DNA from: Actinomadura meyerae | GTDB lineage: Bacteria; Actinomycetota; Actinomycetes; Streptosporangiales; Streptosporangiaceae | NCBI RefSeq assembly: GCF_900188445.1 | Contig: NZ_FZOR01000047.1 | Coordinates: forward strand, 1 to 61,068 | Direction of reading: 5' to 3' | Length of the DNA stretch: 61,068 nt | Shown: positions 41,533 through 49,528 of the stretch, in pieces | Numbering within the stretch: position 1 is the stretch's first letter | Layout of the letters: each line of letters starts with the position of its first letter | Made by a program: the position numbers and the translations under genes | The notes under the pieces: generated by a model | Database searches by the model: none | What the model saw: the letters and a program-made list of their open reading frames with translations, nothing else | Told to the model about the DNA's origin: nothing

Positions 41533-42615
41533 GTGGACGACATGCGTGCACAGGCGGCGGCGGTCGAGGAATTTGCGGCGGCCCTGCGAGAACTGCGGAA
41601 ATCGGCCGGTAACCCGCCTTTCCGTGAGATGTCGGGCCGCTCCGGGGCGATCTCGCACACCACGCTGTACGAGGCCGCGAAGGGCAACAGGCTCCCGAGC
41701 TGGGGCACCACCGCCGAGTTCGTCAAGGCGTGCGGCGCGGACCCGGCCGACTTCCGCGACCGCTGGGAGCGGGCGAACCGGATCGTCGGCTCGGCGCGGG
41801 CCGGGCGGCCCGAGGCCGTCGCGGGCACGTCCGCGGCACGTCCGTCCGGGGGAGCCGCGGCTCCCGCGAGCGGCCCGGAGCGGCATGCCGTGCACATCGC
41901 GGTCGACCCGCCCCTACCGCCGGCCGAGGTCCCGCCTGAGCCGTCCGATTCGTCTGAGTCGTCCGGCCCGTCCGGTGCGGTCACGGCGCCGGCGCCCGAG
42001 CCGCCGTCCGGCGGGGCCGCGGACGGCGTCCCGCCGGCAGCTCCCAAGGGCCGGTTCCGGCTGGCCCGCCCGGTCGCGGTCACGCTGGCGGCGGTGGCCG
42101 CCGGCGTCGGGACCGTGGTCGTCGTCGTGCTCGCGGCCGACCGGGACGGCTCCAGGCCGGGCGGGGACGGGCTGAAACCGGGCGCCGGGGCGTCCGAGGC
42201 CGCGCTGTCCCCGGCCGACTGCCCGGTGCACGCGACCAACCCGCCGCCGGCCCCGCCCGTCCACAAGGGCGACGTGGCCGTGTTCATCGCGGACATCACG
42301 CTGCCCGACTGCACGCGCGTCGGCACCGGGCGGACCGTCGCGAAGGTGTGGCGGCTCAAGAACGCCGGGAAGGTGCCGTGGCAGGGGTACTCGCTGCGGC
42401 GCCTCGACGTCCCGCAGCGGGCCGACCAGTGCCAGACCATCTCCGACGTGCCGATCAAGGACACCCGGCCGGGCACGATGGTCGACATCCGGGCCGACAT
42501 CACCACGCCGCGCAAGCCCGGCCTGTGCTACGTGCGGTTCAAGATGGTGGACGCGTCGGGGAAGGTCGCCTTCCCCGGGAGCCGGCCCGTCAACTTCCAG
42601 ATCATCGTCGAATGA
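41533..42615 (+). CDS. Membrane-anchored HTH protein with NBR1-type Ig domain
   Basis: 360 residues in three parts. An N-terminal HTH-like segment (AAALRELRKSAGNPPFREMS to GNRLPSWGTTAEFVKACGAD, about 14-76), a Pro/Ser-rich linker, one membrane helix near 180-202 (ARPVAVTLAAVAAGVGTVVVVVLAA), and an outer domain (about 250-360) like the Ig-like domain of autophagy receptor NBR1: FIADITLPDCTRVGTGR, KVWRLKNAGKVPWQGYSLRR. GTG start. Such bacterial proteins are known by domain only; the role is unproven. Confidence 0.8.
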   Translation: MDDMRAQAAAVEEFAAALRELRKSAGNPPFREMSGRSGAISHTTLYEAAKGNRLPSWGTTAEFVKACGADPADFRDRWERANRIVGSARAGRPEAVAGTSAARPSGGAAAPASGPERHAVHIAVDPPLPPAEVPPEPSDSSESSGPSGAVTAPAPEPPSGGAADGVPPAAPKGRFRLARPVAVTLAAVAAGVGTVVVVVLAADRDGSRPGGDGLKPGAGASEAALSPADCPVHATNPPPAPPVHKGDVAVFIADITLPDCTRVGTGRTVAKVWRLKNAGKVPWQGYSLRRLDVPQRADQCQTISDVPIKDTRPGTMVDIRADITTPRKPGLCYVRFKMVDASGKVAFPGSRPVNFQIIVE

Positions 42616-42619
42616 CGGT

Positions 42620-42652
42620 GGTTCCCCGCCGCGGCGGGCGCGGCGGGGAACC
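42620..42652. terminator. Strong hairpin between convergent genes
   Basis: A perfect 13-bp stem (arms GGTTCCCCGCCGC and its complement) with a 7-base loop, right after the NBR1-Ig gene's stop and 22 bp before the convergent SpoIID gene's stop. Confidence 0.7.
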
Positions 42653-42673
42653 GGTACGGGAGCGTTCACGGGA

Positions 42674-43624
42674 TCAGGACAGGGTGATCCCGCTGTAGTA
42701 GGCCTTCAGGATCCGGGCGTAGCCCCAGCCCGCGTTGGCCTTGTCACGCGAGCCGTACTGCGACATCCAGTCTCCGGTGACCCAGGCGCCGCACGCCGTC
42801 GTCGTGGAGCAGTAGTGGGCCTGCAGGATCTTCCCGCTACGGGTCATCCTGGTGCCCCACGTCGCGTCCACCGCGGCGCTGGTCGCGGCCGTGGCGGAGC
42901 CGGGCTTGTAGACCTGGCTCGACGTGGTGTCGTAGACGTCGAAGCACTGGCCGCCCGACGTCTTGCGCGTCGAGTGCAGCGCCCAGTACCAGCCGTAGCT
43001 CTTGACGGCCATCGCCCCCGCCTTCAGGGACTCCTGCGGCCAGCTCGGCACCCACTCGTTGGGCAGGACGTTCTTGACGTACGTCTTGAACGAGACCCGG
43101 TCCACCCGGTTGAGCGACACCCGGTACACCAGGATCGTCGTGGGCAGCTTGCTGTCCGTGCCGTCCGTCTTGCATCCGGTCGGCGGCGTCGTGGAGCTCA
43201 GGAACTTGTGGGACGCGTTCTGGTTCTTCAGGGTGGAGTTGAGGTTGCCCTTGGCTCCGGCCTTGAAGTCCTGGTAGGCGCCGCCGTAGTTGCTGTTGTA
43301 GTAGACGCGGACGGTCTTGGTGCTGCGGTTCCAGACCGAGGCGGCCTCGTTCTTGATGCAGAGGCCCTTGCCGTTGCCCGCTCCCTTGAAGTCGTAGCAG
43401 GACGGCTGGGTGGTGCCGTAGTCGGCGACGGAGCCGGTGAAGTCGGAGACCGACCCGGCGCTGTTGCTGTTGTAGTAGTAGCAGAACTCGCCGCTCTCGC
43501 AGACGCCGTTCCGGCTCGCCGCCGAGGCGGGCGCCGCCGGGAGCAGCACGGCCCCGCCGACCGCCGCCACGGCCGCCGCCGCGACGACCCGCGGGACCAT
43601 CGCCCGCGCCCTTCGTCTTAACAC
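42674..43624 (-). CDS. Secreted SpoIID-domain protein with I36-like inhibitor domain
   Basis: 316 residues. Signal peptide to about residue 36 (VVAAAAVAAVGGAVLLPAAPASA). The domain at about 38-140 resembles peptidase inhibitor family I36 (NGVCESGEFCYYYNSNS, then NYGGAYQDFKAG), a beta-gamma-crystallin-like fold. Then a SpoIID domain: SLNRVDRVSFKTYVKNVLPN, ESLKAGAMAVKSYGWYWA and ATWGTRMTRSGKILQAHY. SpoIID proteins trim or prepare peptidoglycan glycan strands. GTG start with GGGGAAG upstream. The inhibitor domain DNA is nearly identical to that in the next gene. Confidence 0.85.
   Translation of the reverse strand: MLRRRARAMVPRVVAAAAVAAVGGAVLLPAAPASAASRNGVCESGEFCYYYNSNSAGSVSDFTGSVADYGTTQPSCYDFKGAGNGKGLCIKNEAASVWNRSTKTVRVYYNSNYGGAYQDFKAGAKGNLNSTLKNQNASHKFLSSTTPPTGCKTDGTDSKLPTTILVYRVSLNRVDRVSFKTYVKNVLPNEWVPSWPQESLKAGAMAVKSYGWYWALHSTRKTSGGQCFDVYDTTSSQVYKPGSATAATSAAVDATWGTRMTRSGKILQAHYCSTTTACGAWVTGDWMSQYGSRDKANAGWGYARILKAYYSGITLS
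43223..43510. repeat. Copy 1 of a near-identical 288-bp domain-coding duplication
   Basis: This stretch and 44189-44476 (966 bp away, same direction) differ at one position I could find (C at 43461, T at 44427). They encode the I36-like domain in two otherwise unrelated proteins. Identity stops sharply at both ends, which points to recent copying or gene conversion. Confidence 0.92.
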
Positions 43625-43687
43625 GTTCGCTTCCCCTTCTGGTGAAGGACCTGGTGAGAGGTGCGGCCGGTGCGGGCCGCGCTCCGG

Positions 43688-44575
43688 CTAGCGGACGTTG
43701 TAGCCCCGGGCCTGCCAGAAGGAGGTCGGGTTCGGGTTGTCGAGGGTGGGGTCGTTGACGCTCTTGGCGGCGTGCGTCTGGCGGCCGAGCCGCATCTCGA
43801 CGTGGGTGTGCGCGCCCGAGCTGGACGACACCCCGCGCCACGCCTCGTCGGCGATGACCTGGCCCTTGCTGATCGACTGGCCCACGGCCAGCGACGACCG
43901 CGGCGCGGAGTGCAGGTAGATCACCGTCTTGTTCAGCGACGCGTTGTAGATGGAGATCGTGGAGAGCCCGCCGCTGCCGTTGGCGCCGCGCGCGATGTAG
44001 ATGACCTGGCCGGCGACCAGGGCGCGGACGTCCGAGCCGATGCCGCGGGCGATGTCGATGCCCTCGTGCCGTCCGGGCGTGGTGGTGTAGCCGTCGAAGC
44101 CGCAGGTGATGCGGCCGCCGCTGGCCTTGTAGAGCGCGTACGACATGTTCGTGCGCGACGACGGCGAGAACTGGTGGGAGGCGTTGTTGTTCTTCAGGGT
44201 GGAGTTGAGGTTGCCCTTGGCTCCGGCCTTGAAGTCCTGGTAGGCGCCGCCGTAGTTGCTGTTGTAGTAGACGCGGACGGTCTTGGTGCTGCGGTTCCAG
44301 ACCGAGGCGGCCTCGTTCTTGATGCAGAGGCCCTTGCCGTTGCCCGCTCCCTTGAAGTCGTAGCAGGACGGCTGGGTGGTGCCGTAGTCGGCGACGGAGC
44401 CGGTGAAGTCGGAGACCGACCCGGCGTTGTTGCTGTTGTAGTAGTAGCAGAACTCGCCGCTCTCGCAGACGCCGTTGCGCGCCGCGGCCGAGGCGGGCGC
44501 CGCCAGGGCCGCCGCCGCACCGCCGACCGCCAGCGCGGCGGTCGTGAGCGCGAGGACCTTGTTCCGTGTGCTCAT
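43688..44575 (-). CDS. Secreted M23 (LytM) endopeptidase with I36-like inhibitor domain
   Basis: 295 residues. Signal peptide to about 31 (VLALTTAALAVGGAAAALAAPASA). I36-like domain at about 33-135, matching that of the adjacent SpoIID protein. Then a LytM domain with zinc motifs GRHEGIDIARG (H and D) and GAHTHVEMRL (HxH). It should cut peptidoglycan peptide bridges outside the cell. Start ATG 44575 with GGAAAGGG upstream. An in-frame GTG at 44596 is less likely. Confidence 0.9.
   Translation of the reverse strand: MSTRNKVLALTTAALAVGGAAAALAAPASAAARNGVCESGEFCYYYNSNNAGSVSDFTGSVADYGTTQPSCYDFKGAGNGKGLCIKNEAASVWNRSTKTVRVYYNSNYGGAYQDFKAGAKGNLNSTLKNNNASHQFSPSSRTNMSYALYKASGGRITCGFDGYTTTPGRHEGIDIARGIGSDVRALVAGQVIYIARGANGSGGLSTISIYNASLNKTVIYLHSAPRSSLAVGQSISKGQVIADEAWRGVSSSSGAHTHVEMRLGRQTHAAKSVNDPTLDNPNPTSFWQARGYNVR
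44189..44476. repeat. Copy 2 of the 288-bp domain-coding duplication
   Basis: Partner of 43223-43510; see that entry. This copy lies in the M23 gene. Confidence 0.92.
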
Positions 44576-44600
44576 GGCCTTTCCCTTTCCTTTCACCTGC

Positions 44601-44721
44601 TGTTTCGCGTTGCCTGTTCGGTTCGCGTTGCCTGTTCGGTTCGCGTGGTTGTTCGGTTCGCGGTGGCCGTCGGGTTCGCGTCGGCTGTTGGGTTCCCGTG
44701 GCCGTTCCGGTTCGCGTCGCC
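44601..44721. repeat. About 18-bp imperfect tandem repeat between two cell-wall genes
   Basis: Six to seven imperfect units of 17-19 bp built around TGTTCGGTTCGCGTTGCC. The best copies start at 44615, 44633 and 44650. The tract fills the gap between the M15-like gene (ends 44732) and the M23 gene (starts 44575), so any M23 promoter lies within it or upstream. Confidence 0.85.
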
Positions 44722-44731
44722 TCGTGAGAGG

Positions 44732-45580
44732 TCAGCCGCGCTGGTACTCCTCCCAGGTGCGGATGGTGACCTTCGGGCCGTCGTCCGGGCCGCGGTTGGC
44801 GAGCCCGTTGAGGCCGAGGTAGTAGTCACCGGTCTGGTGCTGGGCCTGGGAGGACAGGTCGGTGTCGCTGATGGCGGCGGCGTGGATGTGCCACGGCCAG
44901 TCGCCCTGCTGGGGGTTGCGCACCCAGGCCGCGAACCCGACGCGGCGCAGCGCGCGGGCGACCGAGGTGCGGGTGGCGGCGCTCATCCCCTTCACCGAGA
45001 TGTCCACGACGCCGCCGCCGTCATGGGTGCCGGCGGAGGTCGGGTCGCCGCCGGGGTTGTAGGAGCCCTGGTCCAGGGCGAGCTTGCGGCCGAGCAGCCC
45101 CTCCGCCTCGAGCAGCATGTCCCGCGTCCGGGCGTTGACGACCCCGCCGCGGAAGGACACCCGGGCGCCCGGCGCGAGGGTCTTGGTGACCGTGAAGCGG
45201 CCGTCGCCGAGCTTGGCGAGGGACGTCTTGCCGGGGAGGCCGTTCGCGTCCAGGCCGGTGTAGCCGAGCGACTTCTGGAACTTGGCGTAGGCGGCGACCG
45301 TGGTGGTGCCGAAGTAGCCGTCCACCCACTGCTCGTCGAGGAGGTTCCGGTCTTGCAGGGCCCGCTCGACGAGGAGGACGCTCGCCTTCGCGCCGGGCGT
45401 CAGCGTGTCGTCGGCCCGCCGCGGGTCGATCTGCGCGGCCTTGACCGTGGCCTCCATGTTCACGCTCGGCAGCTCGGGGGCGGCCCGGGCCGGTTCCGCC
45501 GCCGACGTCTCCGAGACGGTCATGGTGGTGAGGAGCGCGGCGGCCGCCAGGAAGGCGGCGGTGTACGAAGGCAGCTTCAT
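44732..45580 (-). CDS. Secreted peptidoglycan-binding, M15-like metallopeptidase
   Basis: 282 residues. Signal peptide at about 1-27. A PG-binding_1 domain follows (LVERALQDRNLLDEQWVDGYFG, then AAYAKFQKSLGYTGLDANG). The C-terminal half has the LAS/M15 zinc pattern: SAGTHDGGGVVDIS supplies H and D, and WPWHIHAA supplies HxH. It should be a D,D- or L,D-carboxypeptidase acting on the wall. SD GGAG five bases upstream. With the next two genes it forms a run of three secreted wall proteins. Confidence 0.85.
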   Translation of the reverse strand: MKLPSYTAAFLAAAALLTTMTVSETSAAEPARAAPELPSVNMEATVKAAQIDPRRADDTLTPGAKASVLLVERALQDRNLLDEQWVDGYFGTTTVAAYAKFQKSLGYTGLDANGLPGKTSLAKLGDGRFTVTKTLAPGARVSFRGGVVNARTRDMLLEAEGLLGRKLALDQGSYNPGGDPTSAGTHDGGGVVDISVKGMSAATRTSVARALRRVGFAAWVRNPQQGDWPWHIHAAAISDTDLSSQAQHQTGDYYLGLNGLANRGPDDGPKVTIRTWEEYQRG

Positions 45581-46001
45581 CTGGTCTCCTGGTAGCGGAG
45601 GCTGGGAGCGGAACCACCGTCACCGATCACCGGGCTCGTTCACAAGAAGATCGTTGTTGTCAGGTTGTTCGGCGGGCACTCCGTACAGGGCGTACGCGCG
45701 ATCTGACAGCCCCGCGGGGGCGTTCGATGGTTCTCGGACGGGCCGCCCGTTCGGTTTCTGCCAGTCAGAAACTCGCTTCGTTGCGGCGGGCGGGTCGCAC
45801 CATTGCTGGTACGACCAGCACGCCGCCCGGCACCTCGACGGGTGCCGCGGCGGCAGCGCAACGTCCTGCTGCGAGACCGCGACACCCGCGACTACTCGTT
45901 CGTGGACTGGCTCTACGGGCCGGCCGCCCTCGTCCCGTCCGACGAACCGATGTTCAGGCCGCTCCCGCCGTCCTCGGCGGACGCGCTCACGACCGGCCGA
46001 C
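45581..46001. other. 421-bp gap with one inverted repeat and no supported gene
   Basis: No gene that I can support. GTTTCTG and CAGAAAC (45754-45760, 45766-45772) form a perfect 7-5-7 inverted repeat, an operator-like element. A plus-strand open frame from 45803 includes RDYSFVDWLYGPAALVPSDEP, which looks protein-like, but runs on into the opposite-strand pcaJ gene and has no ribosome site; a decayed gene end is possible. Confidence 0.5.
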
Positions 46002-46643
46002 CTACCGGAGGGGGACGGGCAGGCGGTCGCGCAGCTCGTCGAGCGCGATGCCGAAGGTCTCGCGGACCGCCGCCCCGTCCGGCCCCACGTCGATGACGGC
46101 GACGTCCGTGTAGACCCGGCTGACGCAGCCGACGCCGGTCAGCGGGTAGGTGCAGGCGGGCACCAGCTTCGACCGGCCCTGCTTGTCGAAGAGCGTCATC
46201 ATCACGAACACCTGCTTGGCGCCGATCGCGAGGTCCATCGCGCCGCCGACCGCGGGGATGGCGTCCGGGGCGCCGGTGTGCCAGTTCGCGAGGTCGCCGG
46301 TCGCCGACACCTGGAACGCGCCGAGCACGCACACGTCGAGGTGGCCGCCGCGCATCATGGCGAACGAGTCGGCGTGGTGGAAGTAGGACGCCCCGGGCAG
46401 CTCGGTCACCGGGACCTTCCCGGCGTTCGTGAGGTCCGGGTCGATCTGCTCGCCGGTCGCGGCGGGGCCCATGTTGAGCATGCCGTTCTCGGTGTGCAGG
46501 ACGATGCCGGAGCCGGGGGGCAGATGGTCGGCGACCTTGGTCGGGCGTCCGATGCCGAGGTTGACGTAGGACCCCGCCGGGATGTCGCGCGCGACGACCG
46601 CGGCCAGTTCGTCGGGGGACAGCGCCCCCGTGGTGGAGGACAT
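46002..46643 (-). CDS. pcaJ: 3-oxoadipate CoA-transferase subunit B
   Basis: 213 residues. The catalytic glutamate is E52 in LHTENGMLNMG, the ENG motif of family I CoA-transferase B subunits. Further family parts are DSFAMMRGGHLDVCVLGAFQVS and GAMDLAIGAKQVFVMM. With subunit A it moves CoA from succinyl-CoA to 3-oxoadipate in the cytoplasm, the step before thiolysis. ATG start, 1 bp after the subunit A stop. SCOT-type 3-oxoacid CoA-transferase is the alternative; the adjacent pcaF favours the name given. Confidence 0.85.
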   Translation of the reverse strand: MSSTTGALSPDELAAVVARDIPAGSYVNLGIGRPTKVADHLPPGSGIVLHTENGMLNMGPAATGEQIDPDLTNAGKVPVTELPGASYFHHADSFAMMRGGHLDVCVLGAFQVSATGDLANWHTGAPDAIPAVGGAMDLAIGAKQVFVMMTLFDKQGRSKLVPACTYPLTGVGCVSRVYTDVAVIDVGPDGAAVRETFGIALDELRDRLPVPLR

Positions 46644-46644
46644 G

Positions 46645-47340
46645 TCAGCGCGCTCCCTGGACGGTGTAGTGCCGGTCGTCGACCCGCACGACGCGGTCGA
46701 CGTAGATGCCGGGCGTGACGACCGCCTCGGGGTCGAGCTCGCCCGTGGCGACGATCCCGCCGACCTGCGCGATCGTGGTGGTGGCGGCCGTCGCCATGAC
46801 GGGGCCGAAGTTGCGGGCGGTCTTGCGGTAGACGAGGTTGCCCATCCCGTCGGCGCGGTGCGCGCTGATCAGCGCCACATCGCCCTTGATCGGGTACTCC
46901 AGGACGTACTCGCGGCCGTCGATCGTCCGGGTCTCCCTGCCCTCGGCGAGCGGGGTGCCGACGCCGGTCGGGCAGTAGAAGGCGCCGATGCCCGCGCCCG
47001 CCGCGCGCATCCGCTCGGCGAGGTTGCCCTGCGGCACGATCTCCAGGTCGATCCTCCCGGCCCGGTACAGCTCGTCGAAGACGTACGAGTCGCTCTGCCG
47101 GGGGAACGAGCAGATCACCTTCCGGACGCGGCCCGCCTTGAGCAGCGCGGCGAGCCCGACGTCCCCGTTCCCGGCGTTGTTGGACACGATGGTGAGGTCC
47201 GTCGCGCCCTGCCGGATCAGCCCGTCGATGAGGTCGAACGGCATGCCGGCGAAGCCGAACCCGCCGACGAGCACCGTGCTGCCGTCCGCGACGCCGCGCA
47301 CCGCCTCGTCGACGCTCTCCAGGAGCTCCGTCCGGCTCAC
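46645..47340 (-). CDS. pcaI: 3-oxoadipate CoA-transferase subunit A
   Basis: 231 residues. GSTVLVGGFGFAGMPFDLID is the glycine-rich CoA-binding loop of A subunits. Then LTIVSNNAGNGDVGLAALLKAG and APGIGAFYCPTGVGTPLAEG-like text (GAGIGAFYCPTGVGTPLAEG here). GTG start overlaps the thiolase stop by 3 bp (GTGA). The three genes are coupled as thiolase, A, B. Confidence 0.86.
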   Translation of the reverse strand: MSRTELLESVDEAVRGVADGSTVLVGGFGFAGMPFDLIDGLIRQGATDLTIVSNNAGNGDVGLAALLKAGRVRKVICSFPRQSDSYVFDELYRAGRIDLEIVPQGNLAERMRAAGAGIGAFYCPTGVGTPLAEGRETRTIDGREYVLEYPIKGDVALISAHRADGMGNLVYRKTARNFGPVMATAATTTIAQVGGIVATGELDPEAVVTPGIYVDRVVRVDDRHYTVQGAR

Positions 47341-48518
47341 GCCGCGACCTCCGTGTTCTCCAGGACGACGGCCAGGCCCTGCCCGACGCCGATGCAGATG
47401 GCGGCGACGCCCCACCGCTCGCGGCGCTCCCGCAGCACCTTCGCGAGCGTGCCGAGGACGCGGGCGCCGCTGGCCCCGAGCGGGTGGCCGATCGCGATGG
47501 CGCCGCCCCGCGTGTTGACGATCTCCGGGTCGACGCCCCACGCGTCGACGCAGATCAGCGACTGGACGGCGAACGCCTCGTTCAGCTCCACCGCGCCGAC
47601 CCGCTCCCAGCCGATCCCGGCGCGGGCGAGCGCCCGGTTCGCCGCCTCGACCGGGGCGTAGCCGAAGTCCTGCGGGTCGAGCGCGAACGCGCCGCGCCCC
47701 GCGACCCGCGCGATCGGGTCGAGGCCGATCCGGTCGGCCGCGCCCGCGGAGCCGAGCAGCAGCGCCGCCGCGCCGTCGCTCAGCGGCGAGGCGTTGCCCG
47801 CGGTGATGGTGCCGTCGGCGCGGAAGCTCGGCTTGAGCCCGGCGAGCTTCTCCAGGGAGGAGTCGGCGCGGATGCCCTCGTCCCGCTTCAGATCGCCCGC
47901 CGGGACGACGAGGTCGTCGTAGAAGCCCTCGTCCCAGGCCGCCGCCGCGAGCCGGTGCGAGCGCAGCGCGAACGCGTCCTGCCGCTCCCGGCCGACGCCG
48001 TACCGCTCGCGGAGCCCCTCGTTGGCCTCGCCGAGCGAGACCGTCCACTCGCGCGGCATGCGCGGGTTCACCAGCCGCCAGCCGAGCGTGGTCGAGACCG
48101 CGGTGAGGTCGCCGGGCGGGAAGCCCTTCGCGGGCTTCGGCAGCACCCACGGCGCCCGGGTCATCGACTCGACGCCGCCCGCGACGACCACGTCCGCGTC
48201 ACCGGACTCGATCGTCCGGGACGCGATCATCGCGGCGTCGAGGCTGGAGCCGCACAGCCGGTTCACGGTCGTGCCCGGCACGCTGGTCGGCAGCCCGGTG
48301 AGCAGCGCGGCCATCCGGCCGACGTTGCGGTTCTCCTCGCCCGCGCCGTTGGCGTTGCCCCAGACGACCTCGCCGACCGCGGCCGGGTCCAGCCGGGGAG
48401 CGCGGTCCAGCAGCGCGGTGAGCACACCGGCCGCGAGGTCGTCCGGCCGGACGCCCGCGAGCGCGCCGTTGAACCGCCCGAACGGCGTCCGGACGGCCGA
48501 GTAGAGATAGGAGCTCAT
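47337..48518 (-). CDS. pcaF: Acetyl-CoA C-acyltransferase, likely 3-oxoadipyl-CoA thiolase
   Basis: 393 residues. Active-site residues are C89 in TTVNRLCGSSLDAA, the histidine of GGAIAIGHPLGASGAR near 350 and the second cysteine in ICIGVGQGLA near 380. It splits 3-oxoadipyl-CoA to succinyl-CoA and acetyl-CoA, the last step of the beta-ketoadipate pathway. The name follows from its link to pcaIJ. The start at 48518 (MSSYLYSAVRTPFGRFNG) is preferred over the longer frame. It is divergent from a LysR gene. Confidence 0.9.
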   Translation of the reverse strand: MSSYLYSAVRTPFGRFNGALAGVRPDDLAAGVLTALLDRAPRLDPAAVGEVVWGNANGAGEENRNVGRMAALLTGLPTSVPGTTVNRLCGSSLDAAMIASRTIESGDADVVVAGGVESMTRAPWVLPKPAKGFPPGDLTAVSTTLGWRLVNPRMPREWTVSLGEANEGLRERYGVGRERQDAFALRSHRLAAAAWDEGFYDDLVVPAGDLKRDEGIRADSSLEKLAGLKPSFRADGTITAGNASPLSDGAAALLLGSAGAADRIGLDPIARVAGRGAFALDPQDFGYAPVEAANRALARAGIGWERVGAVELNEAFAVQSLICVDAWGVDPEIVNTRGGAIAIGHPLGASGARVLGTLAKVLRERRERWGVAAICIGVGQGLAVVLENTEVAA

Positions 48519-48541
48519 GCCATCGAGGCTAATGACCACCC

Positions 48542-48561
48542 TTGATACAGTGAAGTATCAA
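48542..48561. promoter_or_regulatory. LysR-type operator between pcaF and its regulator
   Basis: TTGATAC, a six-base spacer and GTATCAA form a perfect 7-6-7 inverted repeat in the 71-bp divergent gap. Its ATAC-N6-GTAT core is close to the ATAC-N7-GTAT site of CatM/BenM and has the T-N11-A form of LysR sites. It should serve both promoters. Confidence 0.7.
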
Positions 48562-48589
48562 TATCCGCACCCATTAAGACGCAGACTAT

Positions 48590-49486
48590 ATGGATCTTCG
48601 CCACCTGCGGTACTTCGTCGCCGTCGCCGAGGAACTCCACTTCGGCCGCGCCGCCGAACGGCTCACCATGGCCCAGCCGCCGCTGTCGCAGGCGATCCGC
48701 AGGCTGGAGAGCGAACTCGGCGTGGACCTGCTGCACCGCACCACGCGCAGGGTCGACCTCACCGACGCGGGCCGCGCCTACCTCGCGCGGGCGAAGCGGA
48801 TCCTCGGCGAGGTGGACGAAGCCGCGCACGAGGCCCGCAGGGTCGCCGCGGGTGCGGTCGGCCACCTGGCGCTCGGCTGCGTGGGCTCGGCGACGTACAG
48901 CCTGCTGCCCGCGCTGTCCCGCGGCCTCCGCCGGGAACTGCCCGGCGTCGACTTCTCCTTCCGCGGCGAGATGCTCGTCCCCGACCAGGCCGCGGCGCTG
49001 CGGTCCGGCGAGATCGACGTGGCGCTGCTCCGGCCCCCGATCGCGGACCTGACGCTGACCGTCCTCCCGCTGCGCCGGGACCGGCTCGTCGTCGCCGTCC
49101 CCGACGACCACCCGCTGTCCACGCTGCGGCGTGTCGCGGTGTCCGACCTCGCGGACACCGACCTCATCGTGCACTCCGCCGACCGCCGCTCGGTGATGTA
49201 CGACGTCGTGCTCGGCCTCCTCCGCGACGCGGGCGTGGAACCCCGGATCCGCCACGAGGTGGGCGAGACGTCCACCCTGGTCACCCTCGTCGCGGGCGGC
49301 CTGGGCGCGGCCGTCGTCCCGGAGCCGGTGAACGTCCTCGCCCTGGACGGCGTCACCTTCCGCCCACTGGTGCGCCCCACCGTCCACGTGGACCTGGCGA
49401 TCGCACACCGCACCGACCGCACAGAACCCCACCTGGCCCGCGCCGTAAGCGTGATCCAACAAATAGTCCACACCCCAGCCCACTGA
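48590..49486 (+). CDS. LysR family regulator of the pca operon
   Basis: 298 residues. HTH MDLRHLRYFVAVAEELHFGRAAERL, then AQPPLSQAIRRLESELGVDLLHRTTR, is of the CatR/CatM/BenM group. The effector domain has SATYSLLPALSRGLRRELPG and IVHSADRRSVMYDVV. CatM-like regulators sense cis,cis-muconate; the effector here may be an aromatic breakdown product. No clear ribosome site precedes the ATG, so the mRNA may be leaderless. Confidence 0.92.
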   Translation: MDLRHLRYFVAVAEELHFGRAAERLTMAQPPLSQAIRRLESELGVDLLHRTTRRVDLTDAGRAYLARAKRILGEVDEAAHEARRVAAGAVGHLALGCVGSATYSLLPALSRGLRRELPGVDFSFRGEMLVPDQAAALRSGEIDVALLRPPIADLTLTVLPLRRDRLVVAVPDDHPLSTLRRVAVSDLADTDLIVHSADRRSVMYDVVLGLLRDAGVEPRIRHEVGETSTLVTLVAGGLGAAVVPEPVNVLALDGVTFRPLVRPTVHVDLAIAHRTDRTEPHLARAVSVIQQIVHTPAH

Positions 49487-49528
49487 CACTGCTGCTTCGT
49501 CGAGAGCAGATTGATCGGTGGGTGTCAG
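49483..49528. terminator. Interrupted hairpin between convergent genes
   Basis: CTGACAC and GTGTCAG (7 bp) enclose a second stem CTGCT/AGCAG. It spans the LysR stop and the stop of the convergent gene. Confidence 0.45.

Noticed and set aside
45803..46096. Plus-strand open frame with protein-like text
   Set aside because: No ribosome site, overlaps pcaJ on the other strand, and no family recognised. Described under the gap entry instead.
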